Shown here: one piece after another, positions 24,784 through 33,480 of the stretch | How the letters are laid out: each line of letters begins with the position of its first letter | Position numbering within the stretch: the first letter of the stretch is position 1 | Assembly: GCA_937982565.1 (NCBI GenBank) | Contig: CALJLN010000046.1 | Coordinates: forward strand, 186,001-250,000 | Length of the DNA stretch: 64,000 nt | From: UBA2421 sp002343075 | GTDB taxonomy: Bacteria; Planctomycetota; Phycisphaerae; Tepidisphaerales; Tepidisphaeraceae | Direction of reading: 5' to 3' | The notes under the pieces: model-generated | The model's input: the letters and a program-made list of their open reading frames with translations, nothing else | What the model was told of the DNA's origin: nothing | The model's database searches: none | Translations under genes and position numbers: made by a program

Positions 24784-25521
24784 ATGCCTAAGCTAAGTAT
24801 CCTCTTTGATAGCCTCGATTTCGTCGCGATCGACAAGCCCGCTGGCCTGGCGACGATGCCGGGACGTGCGGAGACCACCTCAGCATTTCAGGAGCTTGCG
24901 CATCAGATTGGCCTTGCGGCTTCGGGCGATGCCGATCCGCGACTTCGGGTGGTTCATCGCCTGGACAAAGATACCAGCGGCGTGCTGCTGTTTGCCAAGC
25001 ATGTCGCAGCGCAGCGGCATGCCTCGCACCAGTTTCAGAATAATCGCGTTGAAAAGCAGTATCTTGCGATCGTCGCAGGCAACCCGAGCGATCAGCAGGG
25101 CACAATCGACGCGCCGCTCGACACCCACCCCGCCGACAAGACACGCATGCATGTGAGCAGGCGCGGCCGCCCGGCGGTGACCGAATGGCGCATAGAGCAG
25201 TCATTTCGGCGGTATGCCCTCGTCAGATGTTTTCCGAAGACCGGGAAGACTCACCAGATCAGGGTGCACCTCGCCAGCCTTGGACATCCGCTTGCGGTTG
25301 ACCCGCTGTATGGCAATGAGTCTCCGCTGCTGCTCAGTTCGTTCAAGAAAAAATATCACGCCGGGAAACATGAAGCGGAACGACCGCTAATCGCCAGACT
25401 CACGCTGCACGCCGAGCGGCTGGCATTCGCAGATATGCAAAATGAGCGAGTGGAGGTCATCGCCCCGCTGCCCAAAGACCTTCGCGCGACGCTTAACCAA
25501 TTGGCGAAGCACGCGCGGTAA
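24784..25521 (+). CDS. RluA family pseudouridine synthase
   Basis: The protein carries the RluA signature VVHRLDKDTSGVLLFAK with the catalytic Asp, the opening FVAIDKPAGLATMPGR, and the later KTGKTHQIRVHLASLGHPLAVDPLYG motif. There is no S4 domain, so the 245 residues are the catalytic domain alone, as in RluA, RluC-short and TruC types. The RNA target is not predictable, though single-domain forms modify 23S rRNA or tRNA. A weak hairpin with the TAA stop at its base (AGCGGA/TCCGCT, 25521-25535, then GATTTTCC) may end the transcript. Confidence 0.9.
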   Translation: MPKLSILFDSLDFVAIDKPAGLATMPGRAETTSAFQELAHQIGLAASGDADPRLRVVHRLDKDTSGVLLFAKHVAAQRHASHQFQNNRVEKQYLAIVAGNPSDQQGTIDAPLDTHPADKTRMHVSRRGRPAVTEWRIEQSFRRYALVRCFPKTGKTHQIRVHLASLGHPLAVDPLYGNESPLLLSSFKKKYHAGKHEAERPLIARLTLHAERLAFADMQNERVEVIAPLPKDLRATLNQLAKHAR

Positions 25522-25542
25522 GCGGAACGTCCGCTGATTTTC
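25521..25542 (+). terminator. Weak hairpin after the RluA-family gene
   Basis: AGCGGA (25521-25526) and TCCGCT (25530-25535) with a 3-nt loop are followed by GATTTTCC. The stem starts on the last base of the stop codon. Confidence 0.35.
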
Positions 25543-25586
25543 CTCAACCGCTGCCCGGTTGCCCTGTCCCGCGAGCAAATCACCCC

Positions 25587-26507
25587 TCACTGACCGCCCA
25601 TCAACACCGCGAGCAGCCCCTTTTGCGCGTGAAGCCGATTCTCGGCCTGCGCGAAGATGAGCGAACGAGGACTTTCGACCACTTCATCAGCAATCTCCAT
25701 CCCGCGGTGCGCCGGCAGGCAGTGGAGCACCACGGCGTGTCGCGGCGCTTTCGTCAGCAGCGGGCCGTCGATGCAGTAGCCGGCGAAGTCTTTCACGCGC
25801 TTTGCATCCTCGGCTTCCTGCCCCATGCTCGTCCAGACGTCGGTGTAGAGCACATCGGCCTCGCGGACGGCATCGGATGGATCCTGGCAGAGTTGAAAGT
25901 CCATCTCGGGCACCTGTGCCATCACGCGGTCGAGGTCGTCTTCCGGCAACGCATAGCCCGGCGGACAGGAAAGCACGAACCGCATCCCCACCCGGCCACA
26001 CATCACCGCCAGCGAGCGCGCCACGTTGTTACCGTCCCCAATGAACGCCATCGTGCGACCGTTGAGTTTGCCAAAATGCTCCTCCAGGGTGAGCACATCC
26101 GCCAGCGCCTGGCAAGGGTGAGAATAGTCACTCAGCCCGTTGATGACCGGCACGGTGGCCCATTTTGCAAGATCGACGAGCTTTTGATGCTCAAAAACGC
26201 GCGCCATGATGCCATTGCACATGCCCGACAGCACCCTCGCCACATCCTGCACCGGTTCGCGGGTGCCCAGTCCCACCTCGTCGGGTCGCAAAAGCAGCCC
26301 CAGCCCGCCGAGCTGCTGCATCGCCACGGCGAAGCTGACCCGCGTGCGGAGCGACGGCTTCTCAAAGATCATCGCCAGCGTCTGCCCCGCCAGAATGGGG
26401 CTATTGTGGCCGTCGGACTTGCGTTGCTTCTTGAGAGCGTGGGAGACATCCAGCGTATGGCGAATCTCAACGGTTGACGTCTCGGCGATGGTGATAAAGT
26501 GGTTCAT
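25587..26507 (-). CDS. argF: Ornithine carbamoyltransferase ArgF
   Basis: ArgF joins ornithine and carbamoyl phosphate to give citrulline. The carbamoyl-phosphate motif is EKPSLRTRVSF, the ornithine-side motif is VLHCLPAHRG, and SHPCQALADVLTL and DVWTSMGQE are also diagnostic. DVWTSMG is the usual OTC version rather than that of N-acetylornithine transcarbamylase, which normally shows other residues in the proline-rich loop; the loop should be checked. It has 306 residues, normal length. ATG 26507 is preceded by GGAG. The argB gene ends 30 bp upstream in the same direction, so the two form an argB-argF operon. Confidence 0.93.
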   Translation of the reverse strand: MNHFITIAETSTVEIRHTLDVSHALKKQRKSDGHNSPILAGQTLAMIFEKPSLRTRVSFAVAMQQLGGLGLLLRPDEVGLGTREPVQDVARVLSGMCNGIMARVFEHQKLVDLAKWATVPVINGLSDYSHPCQALADVLTLEEHFGKLNGRTMAFIGDGNNVARSLAVMCGRVGMRFVLSCPPGYALPEDDLDRVMAQVPEMDFQLCQDPSDAVREADVLYTDVWTSMGQEAEDAKRVKDFAGYCIDGPLLTKAPRHAVVLHCLPAHRGMEIADEVVESPRSLIFAQAENRLHAQKGLLAVLMGGQ

Positions 26508-26537
26508 GGTGCTCCTGCAGCCGGCGACGCGCATCGT

Positions 26538-27413
26538 TCACAAGACGATTTCAGTCCCAATTCCCGCCTCAGTATACACTTCGAGCATCAGGGAATGCGG
26601 AATGCGTCCATCGATGATATGTGCCTTGTTGACACCGCCTTTGAGTGCCGTGATACACGCCTCGACCTTGGGCAACATGCCTGCGCCGATCTGACCGCTT
26701 TGCACCATTGATTCAATCTGCGGCAGATTCAGGTGGCTGATCCGGCTGCTGGGGTCTTTCATGTCGGCGTAGATGCCGTGGGTATCGCTGACGACCACTA
26801 GCTTCTCGGCCTTCATGGCTGCGGCAACCGCGCCAGCAGCGGTGTCTGCGTTCACGTTGAGCTTCCCCCCGCTGTCATCGCGGGCGATCGTGGCGATAAC
26901 GGGAATGCTGTCGGCCTGCACCAGCAGATGCAACAACCTGCTGTTGACCATCGCGATATCGCCAACAAGCCCGAGGTCAATCCGCCGCCCGCCTTCGCCG
27001 GCCAGATATGCCTTCTTGGCAAACAGCACTACCGATGACAGCGAGTGGAGCCCCATCGCCTCGCACCCCTGTGCACTGATAAAATTCACGATAAACCGGT
27101 TGATCTGATTGCACAGCACATGTTCTGCGATCGCCAGTGTGCGCTCGTCGGTGTAACGGCGGCCCTGCACCCACTGCGGCTGCAAGCCGGCTTTTTCCAT
27201 GGCATCGTTGATCGCTTTTCCGCCGCCGTGAACGATCACCGGCTGCATCCCGACATAGTTCATGAAGACGATGTCGGTGAGGATGTTCGACAGCGCCTGC
27301 TCGTCGTCCATGATCGACCCGCCGACCTTGACCACGACGACCTTATCCTGAAAACGCTGAATATAGGGCAGCGCCTCGACAAGCGATGCGGCTTTGCTGA
27401 TGGCATCATTCAT
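26538..27413 (-). CDS. argB: N-acetylglutamate kinase ArgB
   Basis: ArgB phosphorylates N-acetylglutamate in the second step of arginine synthesis. The amino-acid kinase fold shows VVVKVGGSIMDD, PVIVHGGGKAINDAM (the GGG loop), NVNADTAAGAVAAAMKAEKLVVVSDTHGIYAD and GQIGAGMLPKVEACITALKGGV. The N-terminal helix (MNDAISKAASLVEALPYIQRFQDK) resembles the helix of arginine-sensitive hexameric NAGKs, so feedback inhibition by arginine is likely. Start 27413 or an ATG three codons earlier (27422) cannot be separated. It is the first gene of the argB-argF pair. Confidence 0.95.
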   Translation of the reverse strand: MNDAISKAASLVEALPYIQRFQDKVVVVKVGGSIMDDEQALSNILTDIVFMNYVGMQPVIVHGGGKAINDAMEKAGLQPQWVQGRRYTDERTLAIAEHVLCNQINRFIVNFISAQGCEAMGLHSLSSVVLFAKKAYLAGEGGRRIDLGLVGDIAMVNSRLLHLLVQADSIPVIATIARDDSGGKLNVNADTAAGAVAAAMKAEKLVVVSDTHGIYADMKDPSSRISHLNLPQIESMVQSGQIGAGMLPKVEACITALKGGVNKAHIIDGRIPHSLMLEVYTEAGIGTEIVL

Positions 27414-27591
27414 AAATTGCATCCGTCAGACGAAAACGCGGAACGATAGAACCGCATGGGGCTGGTGTCAAAGTACAGGCGGGGTGGAAGACGCAACCCG
27501 TGCATCTGCCTCACTTTATGAGTCAAATCGAAACCGGCCCCGGGGGCCGCCGACATGGCACCCCGCGCCGGCTCGGCGGATAGCTCATTGG

Positions 27592-28245
27592 TTAGGCGGC
27601 CGCATCACCTGCTTCACCGTCACCAGCGTCGCCGTCGCCGCCACTCGCGCCGGCGGGCTCAAATCGGGCGAGGATGCGGTCGTAGATCTGATCGATCGGT
27701 TTGCGCTCGTAGACGAAATCGTCCAGTTTAAACTCCCCTTCCTTACCGTCGGCAGTCTGGTAGTTGACCCACGCAATCCCCTTTCGGTCCCACAGTTTCC
27801 GGTCAAGCTCGGTCAGTTGGTCCAGCGTCACAGGAGGGTGGCCGGGTACTGTCAAAGTGTCGCCCGACAAACGAATCTCCCCGCGAGAATTGTGCAAAGT
27901 CCACCATAGCATGAACAGCGCCAGCGGGGGAAATGCCACGCCGAAGAGCTTGTTTAGAAAAATGTCCAGGTCGGTGTGCTTTTTATAGTTCTTTAACTCC
28001 TCGGCAAGTTCATTTTTTCGGGCCTGATTGCCGGCTTTCTCCGCGGCGATCATGTCGGAGTTAATCAGGTCATATTTTGCGCTATCGGCTGGCCACTTAA
28101 AGAAACCATCCCAGATTGACCAGCCACCCCAGCCGAGAAGCATGGCTATAATCAGGTAGCGCGTCATGCGGTAGTATCGCGCGGCACGGGCTACGATGTC
28201 GCCAGTTACAGCCGGTTCGGTCGTGGGAAGGTGCGTTTCACTCAT
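27592..28245 (-). CDS. Membrane protein of unknown function
   Basis: The 217-residue protein has two predicted membrane segments, about residues 29-47 (YLIIAMLLGWGGWSIWDGF) and 98-116 (LFGVAFPPLALFMLWWTL), separated by a charged helical stretch (AAEKAGNQARKNELAEELKNYKKH). The C-terminal half (GEIRLSGDTLTVPGHPPVTLDQLTELDRKLWDRKGIAWVNYQT) resembles a small PH-like beta domain. It ends in an Asp/Gly/Ala-rich tail. I know no function. It is alone between argB and a small unknown gene, all on the minus strand. Confidence 0.7.
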   Translation of the reverse strand: MSETHLPTTEPAVTGDIVARAARYYRMTRYLIIAMLLGWGGWSIWDGFFKWPADSAKYDLINSDMIAAEKAGNQARKNELAEELKNYKKHTDLDIFLNKLFGVAFPPLALFMLWWTLHNSRGEIRLSGDTLTVPGHPPVTLDQLTELDRKLWDRKGIAWVNYQTADGKEGEFKLDDFVYERKPIDQIYDRILARFEPAGASGGDGDAGDGEAGDAAA

Positions 28246-28368
28246 CGGGTTCAGGTCCTCTTACTTCACTTTTCAATCGCTCGGCTCGTCATTGGTCCGG
28301 ACGCATGATTCGGTTCTGGTCGTATCCGCAGGATTTGCCGTCCTCAGCAGGCGATCAGCAAGATCATA

Positions 28369-28617
28369 TCATGCCGGCGGTTGATCACCATTCACCGGGT
28401 GCGATGCTGCGGCCAATTGCAGGGCTTCGAGCATTCTGCCAGCCGACTCAACCGCCATATCCATCGCATGCTGGCCCTCGGCAAGCTGGTCCGCTGGAAG
28501 GTCCGGCGGGGACGCTGCGGCTTCCGCACGGGCGCGGGACAGTTCTTCAAATAACGCTGTCGCCTTCAAAATCGCTTCCGAAAGCAGTGCAAGCTCTGCG
28601 GCATCGGCTTCTTTCAT
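28369..28617 (-). CDS. Small helical protein of unknown function
   Basis: An 82-residue acidic, alanine-rich protein, likely all-helical (MKEADAAELALLSEAILKATALFEELSRARAEA). GAGG lies 7 bp before the ATG, and the gene starts 12 bp after the stop of the preceding same-strand gene, so the two are probably co-transcribed. No domain is recognised. Confidence 0.6.
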   Translation of the reverse strand: MKEADAAELALLSEAILKATALFEELSRARAEAAASPPDLPADQLAEGQHAMDMAVESAGRMLEALQLAAASHPVNGDQPPA

Positions 28618-28629
28618 CGTAACACCTCG

Positions 28630-29379
28630 CTAGGACCGTGAGGCGATCGCGTCATGAATCGGCCGAAGCACCCGCGGGGCGACCTGCGATACGCACAGGT
28701 TTTCGGCCTTCTCGGCAAGATCAACCACAAGTGACTCCAGCGGCTGCTTGGGCCGGTCGCCCCAATACCGCCGAAGCACGAAGTGAACACTGATCACATC
28801 ATCCGAATATTCACCGGTGCGCACCTGATAGCTGTTGGTTCGCGTAACAACGTCAACCCTGCCCTGCATGCGCAGGTCGTCGCTCAGGGATACTGTCACG
28901 GAGGGTTGAAAATCGATCGCGCGCGCGTTCGGCTCGTCGAGCAAACATGACAGCGGCGAATCGGGCAGCAGGCTTTCGGCGATGATCTCATCATGATTGC
29001 CCTTAAACTCCATATCAAAGCCGAACAGGACATCAAGATAATCGATTTCGATCGGACTGATTCCGAGCTGATAGGGGGCAGCCTGCATCACGGTTGTGTG
29101 CAGCCGCATGGATTCGGCAATATCGGTCGGATTAACATGGCCGGCTTGCAGCCGCTTGGACTCGAGGCTCACCCATCGGTAGCTGTTGCTGGATCGGTCT
29201 TCCTCAAGGGTCATCTCCCCGCTGTCCTGCTTGCGAAACCGGCAAAGTCCCGGAAACGCCTTGGTCATCTGCTCAAAAAAGTGCAGCATCACATCCCGGC
29301 TGTGGGAAAGCTGCAACTGCGATCCCAGCCGGACATTGATGTAAAAATCGTCGCAATAAGCCACAAACGGATGTGACAT
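28630..29379 (-). CDS. Conserved-looking protein of unknown function
   Basis: A soluble 249-residue protein with no signal peptide, beginning MSHPFVAYCDDFYINVRLGS. The sequence alternates beta-like stretches and helices (DVMLHFFEQMTKAFPGLCRFRKQ; SPIEIDYLDVLFGFDMEFKGNHDEII). The DYLDVLFGFDMEF stretch gives a compact core. The start ATG 29379 has GGGAG 5 bp upstream, which excludes the longer upstream frame. I recognise no family. It leads a two-gene unit with the 82-residue protein and diverges from the SDR gene. Confidence 0.65.
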   Translation of the reverse strand: MSHPFVAYCDDFYINVRLGSQLQLSHSRDVMLHFFEQMTKAFPGLCRFRKQDSGEMTLEEDRSSNSYRWVSLESKRLQAGHVNPTDIAESMRLHTTVMQAAPYQLGISPIEIDYLDVLFGFDMEFKGNHDEIIAESLLPDSPLSCLLDEPNARAIDFQPSVTVSLSDDLRMQGRVDVVTRTNSYQVRTGEYSDDVISVHFVLRRYWGDRPKQPLESLVVDLAEKAENLCVSQVAPRVLRPIHDAIASRS

Positions 29380-29571
29380 GAATCTCCCATGCACCGAAGA
29401 AATTCTCGTACCCGCTCGAACGCAATTAAGTGTACGACACAGATGGGTTTGGGAAAAGCGAAAGGTCGATGTTTCTTCCCGCCCGCAGGCGCGAAACAAG
29501 AGACACCCCGCGGCGCGGTTTTGCGAGTTTGATGTTGCGGAGTTAGTGTCTTAACAGAAGGGCACCGACAT

Positions 29572-30291
29572 ATGCACCTAAACAACCGCGTTGCACTGGT
29601 CACGGGCGGAAGTAAGCGGATTGGCCGAGCGATCGTGCAGGAACTGGCCGATTCAGGATTTGATGTCCTCTACACCACCCGCGACCAGCGCGCCGCCGAC
29701 GCCCCTGCGAGCGGCAAGGGGCGCATTGTACCGATTACCCTCGATGTTACCGCGCTTCCACAGAGTGCCGATGCGCTGCTCGAAACAGTTCAGCAATCAT
29801 TCGGCCGGCTGGATGTGCTCGTTCACAATGCGAGCATCTACGACGACGGCCGGCTATCACACACGAGCCTGCGGCTGATCCGAAGGGTCAATCGTGTGCA
29901 CATCGAGGTGCCAATTGTACTAACGAAGGCATTTGCTCAGCTTTTGCGGGCGAGCAAAGGGCATGTGATTAACATGATCGACGCCGGAATCGACCGGCCG
30001 ATGCCCGCTTACCTCGCTTACAGCGCCAGCAAAGCAGCCTTGGCCAATCTGACAATCTCAATGGCGCGCGAGCTTGCGCCGGAGGTGACCGTGAACGGCG
30101 TAGCGCCTGGCGTGCTCGAGTGGCCGCCGGGCTTTCCCGAGCACGACAAGGACGCGTATGTGGCCCGAACGCCTCTCGCCCGTACAGGCACCCCCGCCGA
30201 CGCCGCAAGGCTAGTGAGATATCTGGCCACCGAGGGCAGCTACATCACCGGGCAGATTATCCGCGTGGATGGTGGGCGATCGATCATCTAA
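29572..30291 (+). CDS. Short-chain dehydrogenase/reductase, possibly pteridine reductase-like
   Basis: A classical SDR of 239 residues. The NAD(P) motif is VALVTGGSKRIGRAIVQEL, the NAG-like motif is LVHNASIYDDG, and the active-site YxxxK is in YLAYSASKAALANL, preceded by the catalytic position in INMIDAGIDRP. RIGRAI and the HNAS motif are typical of pteridine reductase and FolM-type dihydromonapterin reductases, but this is only a hint. The end GSYITGQIIRVDGGRSI is standard. The usual catalytic Ser is replaced by Asp in MIDAG, which also occurs in pteridine reductase-like members. It converges on recX. Confidence 0.85.
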   Translation: MHLNNRVALVTGGSKRIGRAIVQELADSGFDVLYTTRDQRAADAPASGKGRIVPITLDVTALPQSADALLETVQQSFGRLDVLVHNASIYDDGRLSHTSLRLIRRVNRVHIEVPIVLTKAFAQLLRASKGHVINMIDAGIDRPMPAYLAYSASKAALANLTISMARELAPEVTVNGVAPGVLEWPPGFPEHDKDAYVARTPLARTGTPADAARLVRYLATEGSYITGQIIRVDGGRSII

Positions 30292-30305
30292 GTTACTTCC
30301 TTCGG

Positions 30306-30956
30306 TCAGTCGGGTGGCTCGCCCTGACCGTAGCCAATGACCTCATCAATAACCGGCTTGACGACATCGTACTCAAACCCGCGCCGTGCGAGCATCCCTG
30401 CCAGCCGGCGACGCGCGACCATAGGCTCAAGGCGGCGTAACGATGCCGCCTTTTTCTGAGCCAGTTGCCGCGCAATGGCAAGCGAATCGGTCGTCTCATA
30501 GACCTTTTCGACTGCGACGCGCGCCGTCTCACGGTTGACGCCCCGTTTCAGCAGTTCCACCATCGCCCGCCGTCGGCCGTGCTGACGATGCTGGGCTGCG
30601 AGTGATGCTCTGGCTTGGGCAAACTGCTCGTCGTTCACATACCCCATTTCCGCAAGCTGGTCGAGCACGTTGTTGGTCATCTCGGCGCTGTACTCCTTCT
30701 TTATCAGCTTTCGAAACATTTCATCGCGCGCGTGTAACCGCTGTTGCAGAAGGTTCATGGCAGCGTCAAAACACTCCTGACGTACTGCACCCTGTAAAAT
30801 CGCCGAAACCTGCCCCGCGGTGATGGTTTGGCCTTCCTTGAGCTTGAATCGAACGATGACGTTCTGGTTGCAGCCGAAGGCAAACTTCCCGTCGAGATAA
30901 ACACTCCGCCGATTGGCGCGGCGTTTTTGTTCGAGGATTTGGGTGATGAGGGGCAT
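30306..30956 (-). CDS. recX: RecX family regulatory protein
   Basis: RecX binds RecA filaments and blocks their extension. The three-helix repeat modules are seen as AMNLLQQRLHARDEMFRKLIKKEYSAEMTNNVLDQLAEMGYVNDEQFAQ and YVNDEQFAQARASLAAQHRQHGRRRAMVELLKRGV. The N-terminal extension (LITQILEQKRRANRRSVYLDGKFAFGCN) is a small beta hairpin known from other RecX proteins. Start ATG 30956 is at the family beginning but has no clear ribosome-binding site. There is no recA beside it. It converges on the SDR gene. Confidence 0.85.
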   Translation of the reverse strand: MPLITQILEQKRRANRRSVYLDGKFAFGCNQNVIVRFKLKEGQTITAGQVSAILQGAVRQECFDAAMNLLQQRLHARDEMFRKLIKKEYSAEMTNNVLDQLAEMGYVNDEQFAQARASLAAQHRQHGRRRAMVELLKRGVNRETARVAVEKVYETTDSLAIARQLAQKKAASLRRLEPMVARRRLAGMLARRGFEYDVVKPVIDEVIGYGQGEPPD

Positions 30957-31024
30957 TGGTGTGAACGATGCTACGGCACTCCCGACTAGTCTCGCCAAAA
31001 ACTCAGCAGCAGCCAACCAGATAT

Positions 31025-31411
31025 CTACGAAGCGGAGTATGCATAGCCTACCGGTCGATACCTGAGCGCGCCGGCGAAATCATCAATGTTCTGGACCTGC
31101 GAGACAACCAAGCCGTCAACCACCGAATGTTGAAGTCGGTCGGTCGTTAGCCAGTCAAGAATCTCTTGGGCAGGCGTACGAGCCTTGATAAGTTCAAGTA
31201 GCTGATCTCGTCGCCACTCTGTCTTCCGGCGTGCCTTTCTGTATTCGTCGCCGCTCTTTGGCCGTGTTGGTGGGTCACCCTCGATGATCAGGCCGAATGG
31301 GAACGTCAAACGTGCGTCTGCGGTGCGCGTCGCCGACGATTCTTCAGCAACAATCTTCTCCGCCAACTGGCGTGCCCACTCGGGACGTTGCTCGCTCCAA
31401 CCCTTCATCAC
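31025..31411 (-). CDS. Protein of unknown function coupled to ffh
   Basis: A 128-residue charged protein (MMKGWSEQRPEWARQLAEKIVAEE start; KARRKTEWRRDQLLELIKARTPAQEILDWL in the middle). Its ATG overlaps the ffh stop as ATGA, which is strong evidence that it is translated after ffh from the same message. The middle part could be a helix-turn-helix-like bundle, but I recognise no family. Its C-terminus YAYSAS is short and unstructured. The position suggests an accessory role near the SRP protein, or no relation at all. Confidence 0.65.
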   Translation of the reverse strand: MMKGWSEQRPEWARQLAEKIVAEESSATRTADARLTFPFGLIIEGDPPTRPKSGDEYRKARRKTEWRRDQLLELIKARTPAQEILDWLTTDRLQHSVVDGLVVSQVQNIDDFAGALRYRPVGYAYSAS

Positions 31412-32880
31412 CGCCGCTTGCCCTTCTTGTTCCTATCTTTCTTCTCCTGCCAGCCACCCTTTTTGGTGGGAATCATCGGCCCGCCGGGGCTGCCCAGGCC
31501 GCCGAGGTTGCCGCTCATCATCTGCTTCATCAGTTTCATTTTCCCGAGCATGCCCATCCCGCCGACGGCCCGCATCATGTCACGGCTCATTTCAAACTGC
31601 TTCATGAATGCGCCAACTTCCTGCACCTGTACGCCGGCCCCTGTTGCAATGCGCCTTCGGCGCTGGCCGTCGAGCAGGTCGGGGTTATTTCGCTCCCTGC
31701 GGCTCATGCTGTCGTAGATGGCGCGCATGCGCTTCATCTGACGCTCTACATCGTCACCCTGCATTCCCGCCTGCTTGGTCAGTTCGCTCATGCCGGGGAT
31801 CATTCCCATGATCTTGCCCATTGGCCCGAGCTTCTTGATCTGGCCCATCTGGCTCATAAAATCATCGAGCGTGAAGACGCCCTTCTGCATCTTCTCTGTA
31901 ATGCGGGCGGTTTCCTCCTCGTCGAACTTTTCCATCGCGGTGTTGACGAGGCCCACGATGTCGCCCATGCCGAGGATGCGCTGAGCCATCCCTTCGGGCC
32001 GAAACTCCTCCAACCGGTCGAGCTTTTCGCCGACACCAAGGAATTTAACAGGCTTGCCGGTCACCATCTTGGCGCTCAGAAGCGCCCCGCCGCGGGTGTC
32101 GGAGTCGAACTTCGTGAGTATCAGCCCGTCCAACTCCAACTGTTCGTTAAATGCCTTGGCACTATTGACCGCATCCTGCCCGGTCATCGCATCAAGCACG
32201 AGATAAATCTGATGCGGGTTGAGCTGGGTGTTAATCTCCTTCAGTTCGTCCATCAGCTCCTGATCGATGGCCAGTCGGCCGGCGGTGTCGAGGATGACGA
32301 CATCGCTGCCGCTCTTGCGAGCCTCGGCAACTGCCGCCCGCGCGACGCTCACCGCGGCGCCTCGGGCGACCTGGCCATGCGGCGCGGCCTTGGCCACGTC
32401 GGCATATACCGGCACGCCCACCTGCTCGCCGAGCACTTGCAACTGCCGAATCGCCGCCGGCCGCTGCAAATCCACCGCGGCGAGCATCGGGTGGCGGCCC
32501 TTGCCCTTGAGAAACATCGCCAGCTTGCCGCAAGTGGTCGTTTTACCGCTGCCCTGCAGGCCGCACATCATGATGACGGTCGGCCCTGGATTGACAAAGT
32601 AGATATTCGTGTCAACCGGCCCCATCAGGTTGACCAATTCGTCGTAGACGATTTTGACCATCAACTGATCCGGCTGCAGCGACTTGATGACGTCGGTGCC
32701 GATGGCCTTCTGCATCACATGGTCCGTGAAGTCGTTGACGACCTTGAAATTCACATCGGCTTCAAGCAGTGCCGTGCGAACTTCACGCATCGCCTCTCGT
32801 ACATTTTCCTCGCTGATGCGGCCTTTGCCGGAGAGAGAGCGGAACACGTTTGAAAATTTGTCGGTGAGTGCGTCGAACAT
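31408..32880 (-). CDS. ffh: Signal recognition particle protein Ffh (SRP54)
   Basis: Ffh is the GTPase that binds SRP RNA and signal peptides. The N domain helical bundle (MFDALTDKFSNVFRSLSGKGRI) is followed by the G domain with G1 GLQGSGKTTTCGKLA (about 107-121), DTAGR, TKFDSDTRGGALLS and GVGEKLDRLEEF, and the methionine-rich M domain (GPMGKIMGMIPGMSELTKQAGMQGDDVERQMKRM). A Gly/Pro/Lys tail follows (GGLGSPGGPMIPTKKGGWQEKKDRNKKG). The total of 490 residues is a little longer than usual because of this tail. The SRP RNA gene was not found in the window. The gene is followed by a translationally coupled unknown gene. Confidence 0.97.
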   Translation of the reverse strand: MFDALTDKFSNVFRSLSGKGRISEENVREAMREVRTALLEADVNFKVVNDFTDHVMQKAIGTDVIKSLQPDQLMVKIVYDELVNLMGPVDTNIYFVNPGPTVIMMCGLQGSGKTTTCGKLAMFLKGKGRHPMLAAVDLQRPAAIRQLQVLGEQVGVPVYADVAKAAPHGQVARGAAVSVARAAVAEARKSGSDVVILDTAGRLAIDQELMDELKEINTQLNPHQIYLVLDAMTGQDAVNSAKAFNEQLELDGLILTKFDSDTRGGALLSAKMVTGKPVKFLGVGEKLDRLEEFRPEGMAQRILGMGDIVGLVNTAMEKFDEEETARITEKMQKGVFTLDDFMSQMGQIKKLGPMGKIMGMIPGMSELTKQAGMQGDDVERQMKRMRAIYDSMSRRERNNPDLLDGQRRRRIATGAGVQVQEVGAFMKQFEMSRDMMRAVGGMGMLGKMKLMKQMMSGNLGGLGSPGGPMIPTKKGGWQEKKDRNKKGKRR

Positions 32881-32977
32881 GTCGTGGAGAATAAGCGGGT
32901 GAGGGAAACGGGGCTAGTACTGTGCGGGGCTTGAAGGATTGGGTTGTTGGACGCCCGCGTGTCGCAGTAACGGCAAA

Positions 32978-33003
32978 GCCCCGCACGGTTGAACGTGCGG
33001 GGC
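32978..33003 (-). terminator. Hairpin between the RRM-protein gene and ffh
   Basis: GCCCCGCAC (32978-32986) and GTGCGGGGC (32995-33003) form a perfect 9-bp stem with an 8-nt loop. It follows the RRM-protein gene in the minus direction, where CTTTGCCGTT comes next, so the uridine tract is weak; on the plus strand CTTTGTTGTTGTTC follows. Confidence 0.55.
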
Positions 33004-33078
33004 CTTTGTTGTTGTTCTCAGGCTGATGACATCGAACGTGTTTCGATATCGTTCGACCCTAGAAACTAGTGGGGATGA

Positions 33079-33480
33079 TTAGTAGCGGTCGCGTCGGCCA
33101 CCGCCGCCGCCGCCACCGTAGCCACCGCGACCACCGCCACGGCCACCGCCGCCGCCACCACCGTAGCCTCCACGGCCACCACCGCCGCCACCCCCACGGC
33201 CGCCACCAAACCCGCCACTCTTGGGCCGATCTTCGCGCGGTCGCGCTTCGTTGACGGTAAGAGCACGGCCCTCATATTGCTGCCCATGGAGGGCCGCAAT
33301 CGCCGCCGACGCTTCTTCGTCGTTGCTCATCTGCACAAAACCGAAACCCTTGCTTCGACCGGTTTCACGGTCGGCGATGATTTCGGCGCTCTCGACGTTT
33401 CCGTGAGCGCTAAAAAGTTCCTGCAGCGCCGAGCTGTCAACGCCGTAGCTGAGGTTACCAACGTACAACTTCTTGCCCAT
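33079..33480 (-). CDS. Glycine-rich RNA-binding protein with one RRM
   Basis: The RRM is textbook: RNP2 KLYVGNLSYGV (about 3-13), RNP1 KGFGFVQM (about 44-51), and the typical EALHG-like tail AIAALHGQQYEGRALTVNEARPRE. Residues 88-133 are almost only Gly, Arg and Tyr (GGGRGGYGGGGG), an RGG-type unstructured tail. Such proteins are known in cyanobacteria (Rbp proteins) and some other bacteria, often induced by cold. AGGAG lies 6 bp upstream of ATG 33480. It is alone in its unit, with a hairpin downstream. Confidence 0.93.
   Translation of the reverse strand: MGKKLYVGNLSYGVDSSALQELFSAHGNVESAEIIADRETGRSKGFGFVQMSNDEEASAAIAALHGQQYEGRALTVNEARPREDRPKSGGFGGGRGGGGGGGRGGYGGGGGGGRGGGRGGYGGGGGGGRRDRY

Noticed and set aside
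31297..32853. Long plus-strand frame of over 500 codons opposite ffh
   Set aside because: It is antisense to an unmistakable ffh gene, and its composition (His- and Leu-rich) is a typical shadow in GC-rich DNA.
32881..33078. SRP RNA gene beside ffh
   Set aside because: The conserved GGAAGCAGCC-type loop of SRP RNA is not present; only a terminator-like hairpin is seen.
33090..33210. Trinucleotide-like GCC/ACC repeat as a separate repeat element
   Set aside because: It is simply the glycine-rich tail of the RRM protein.
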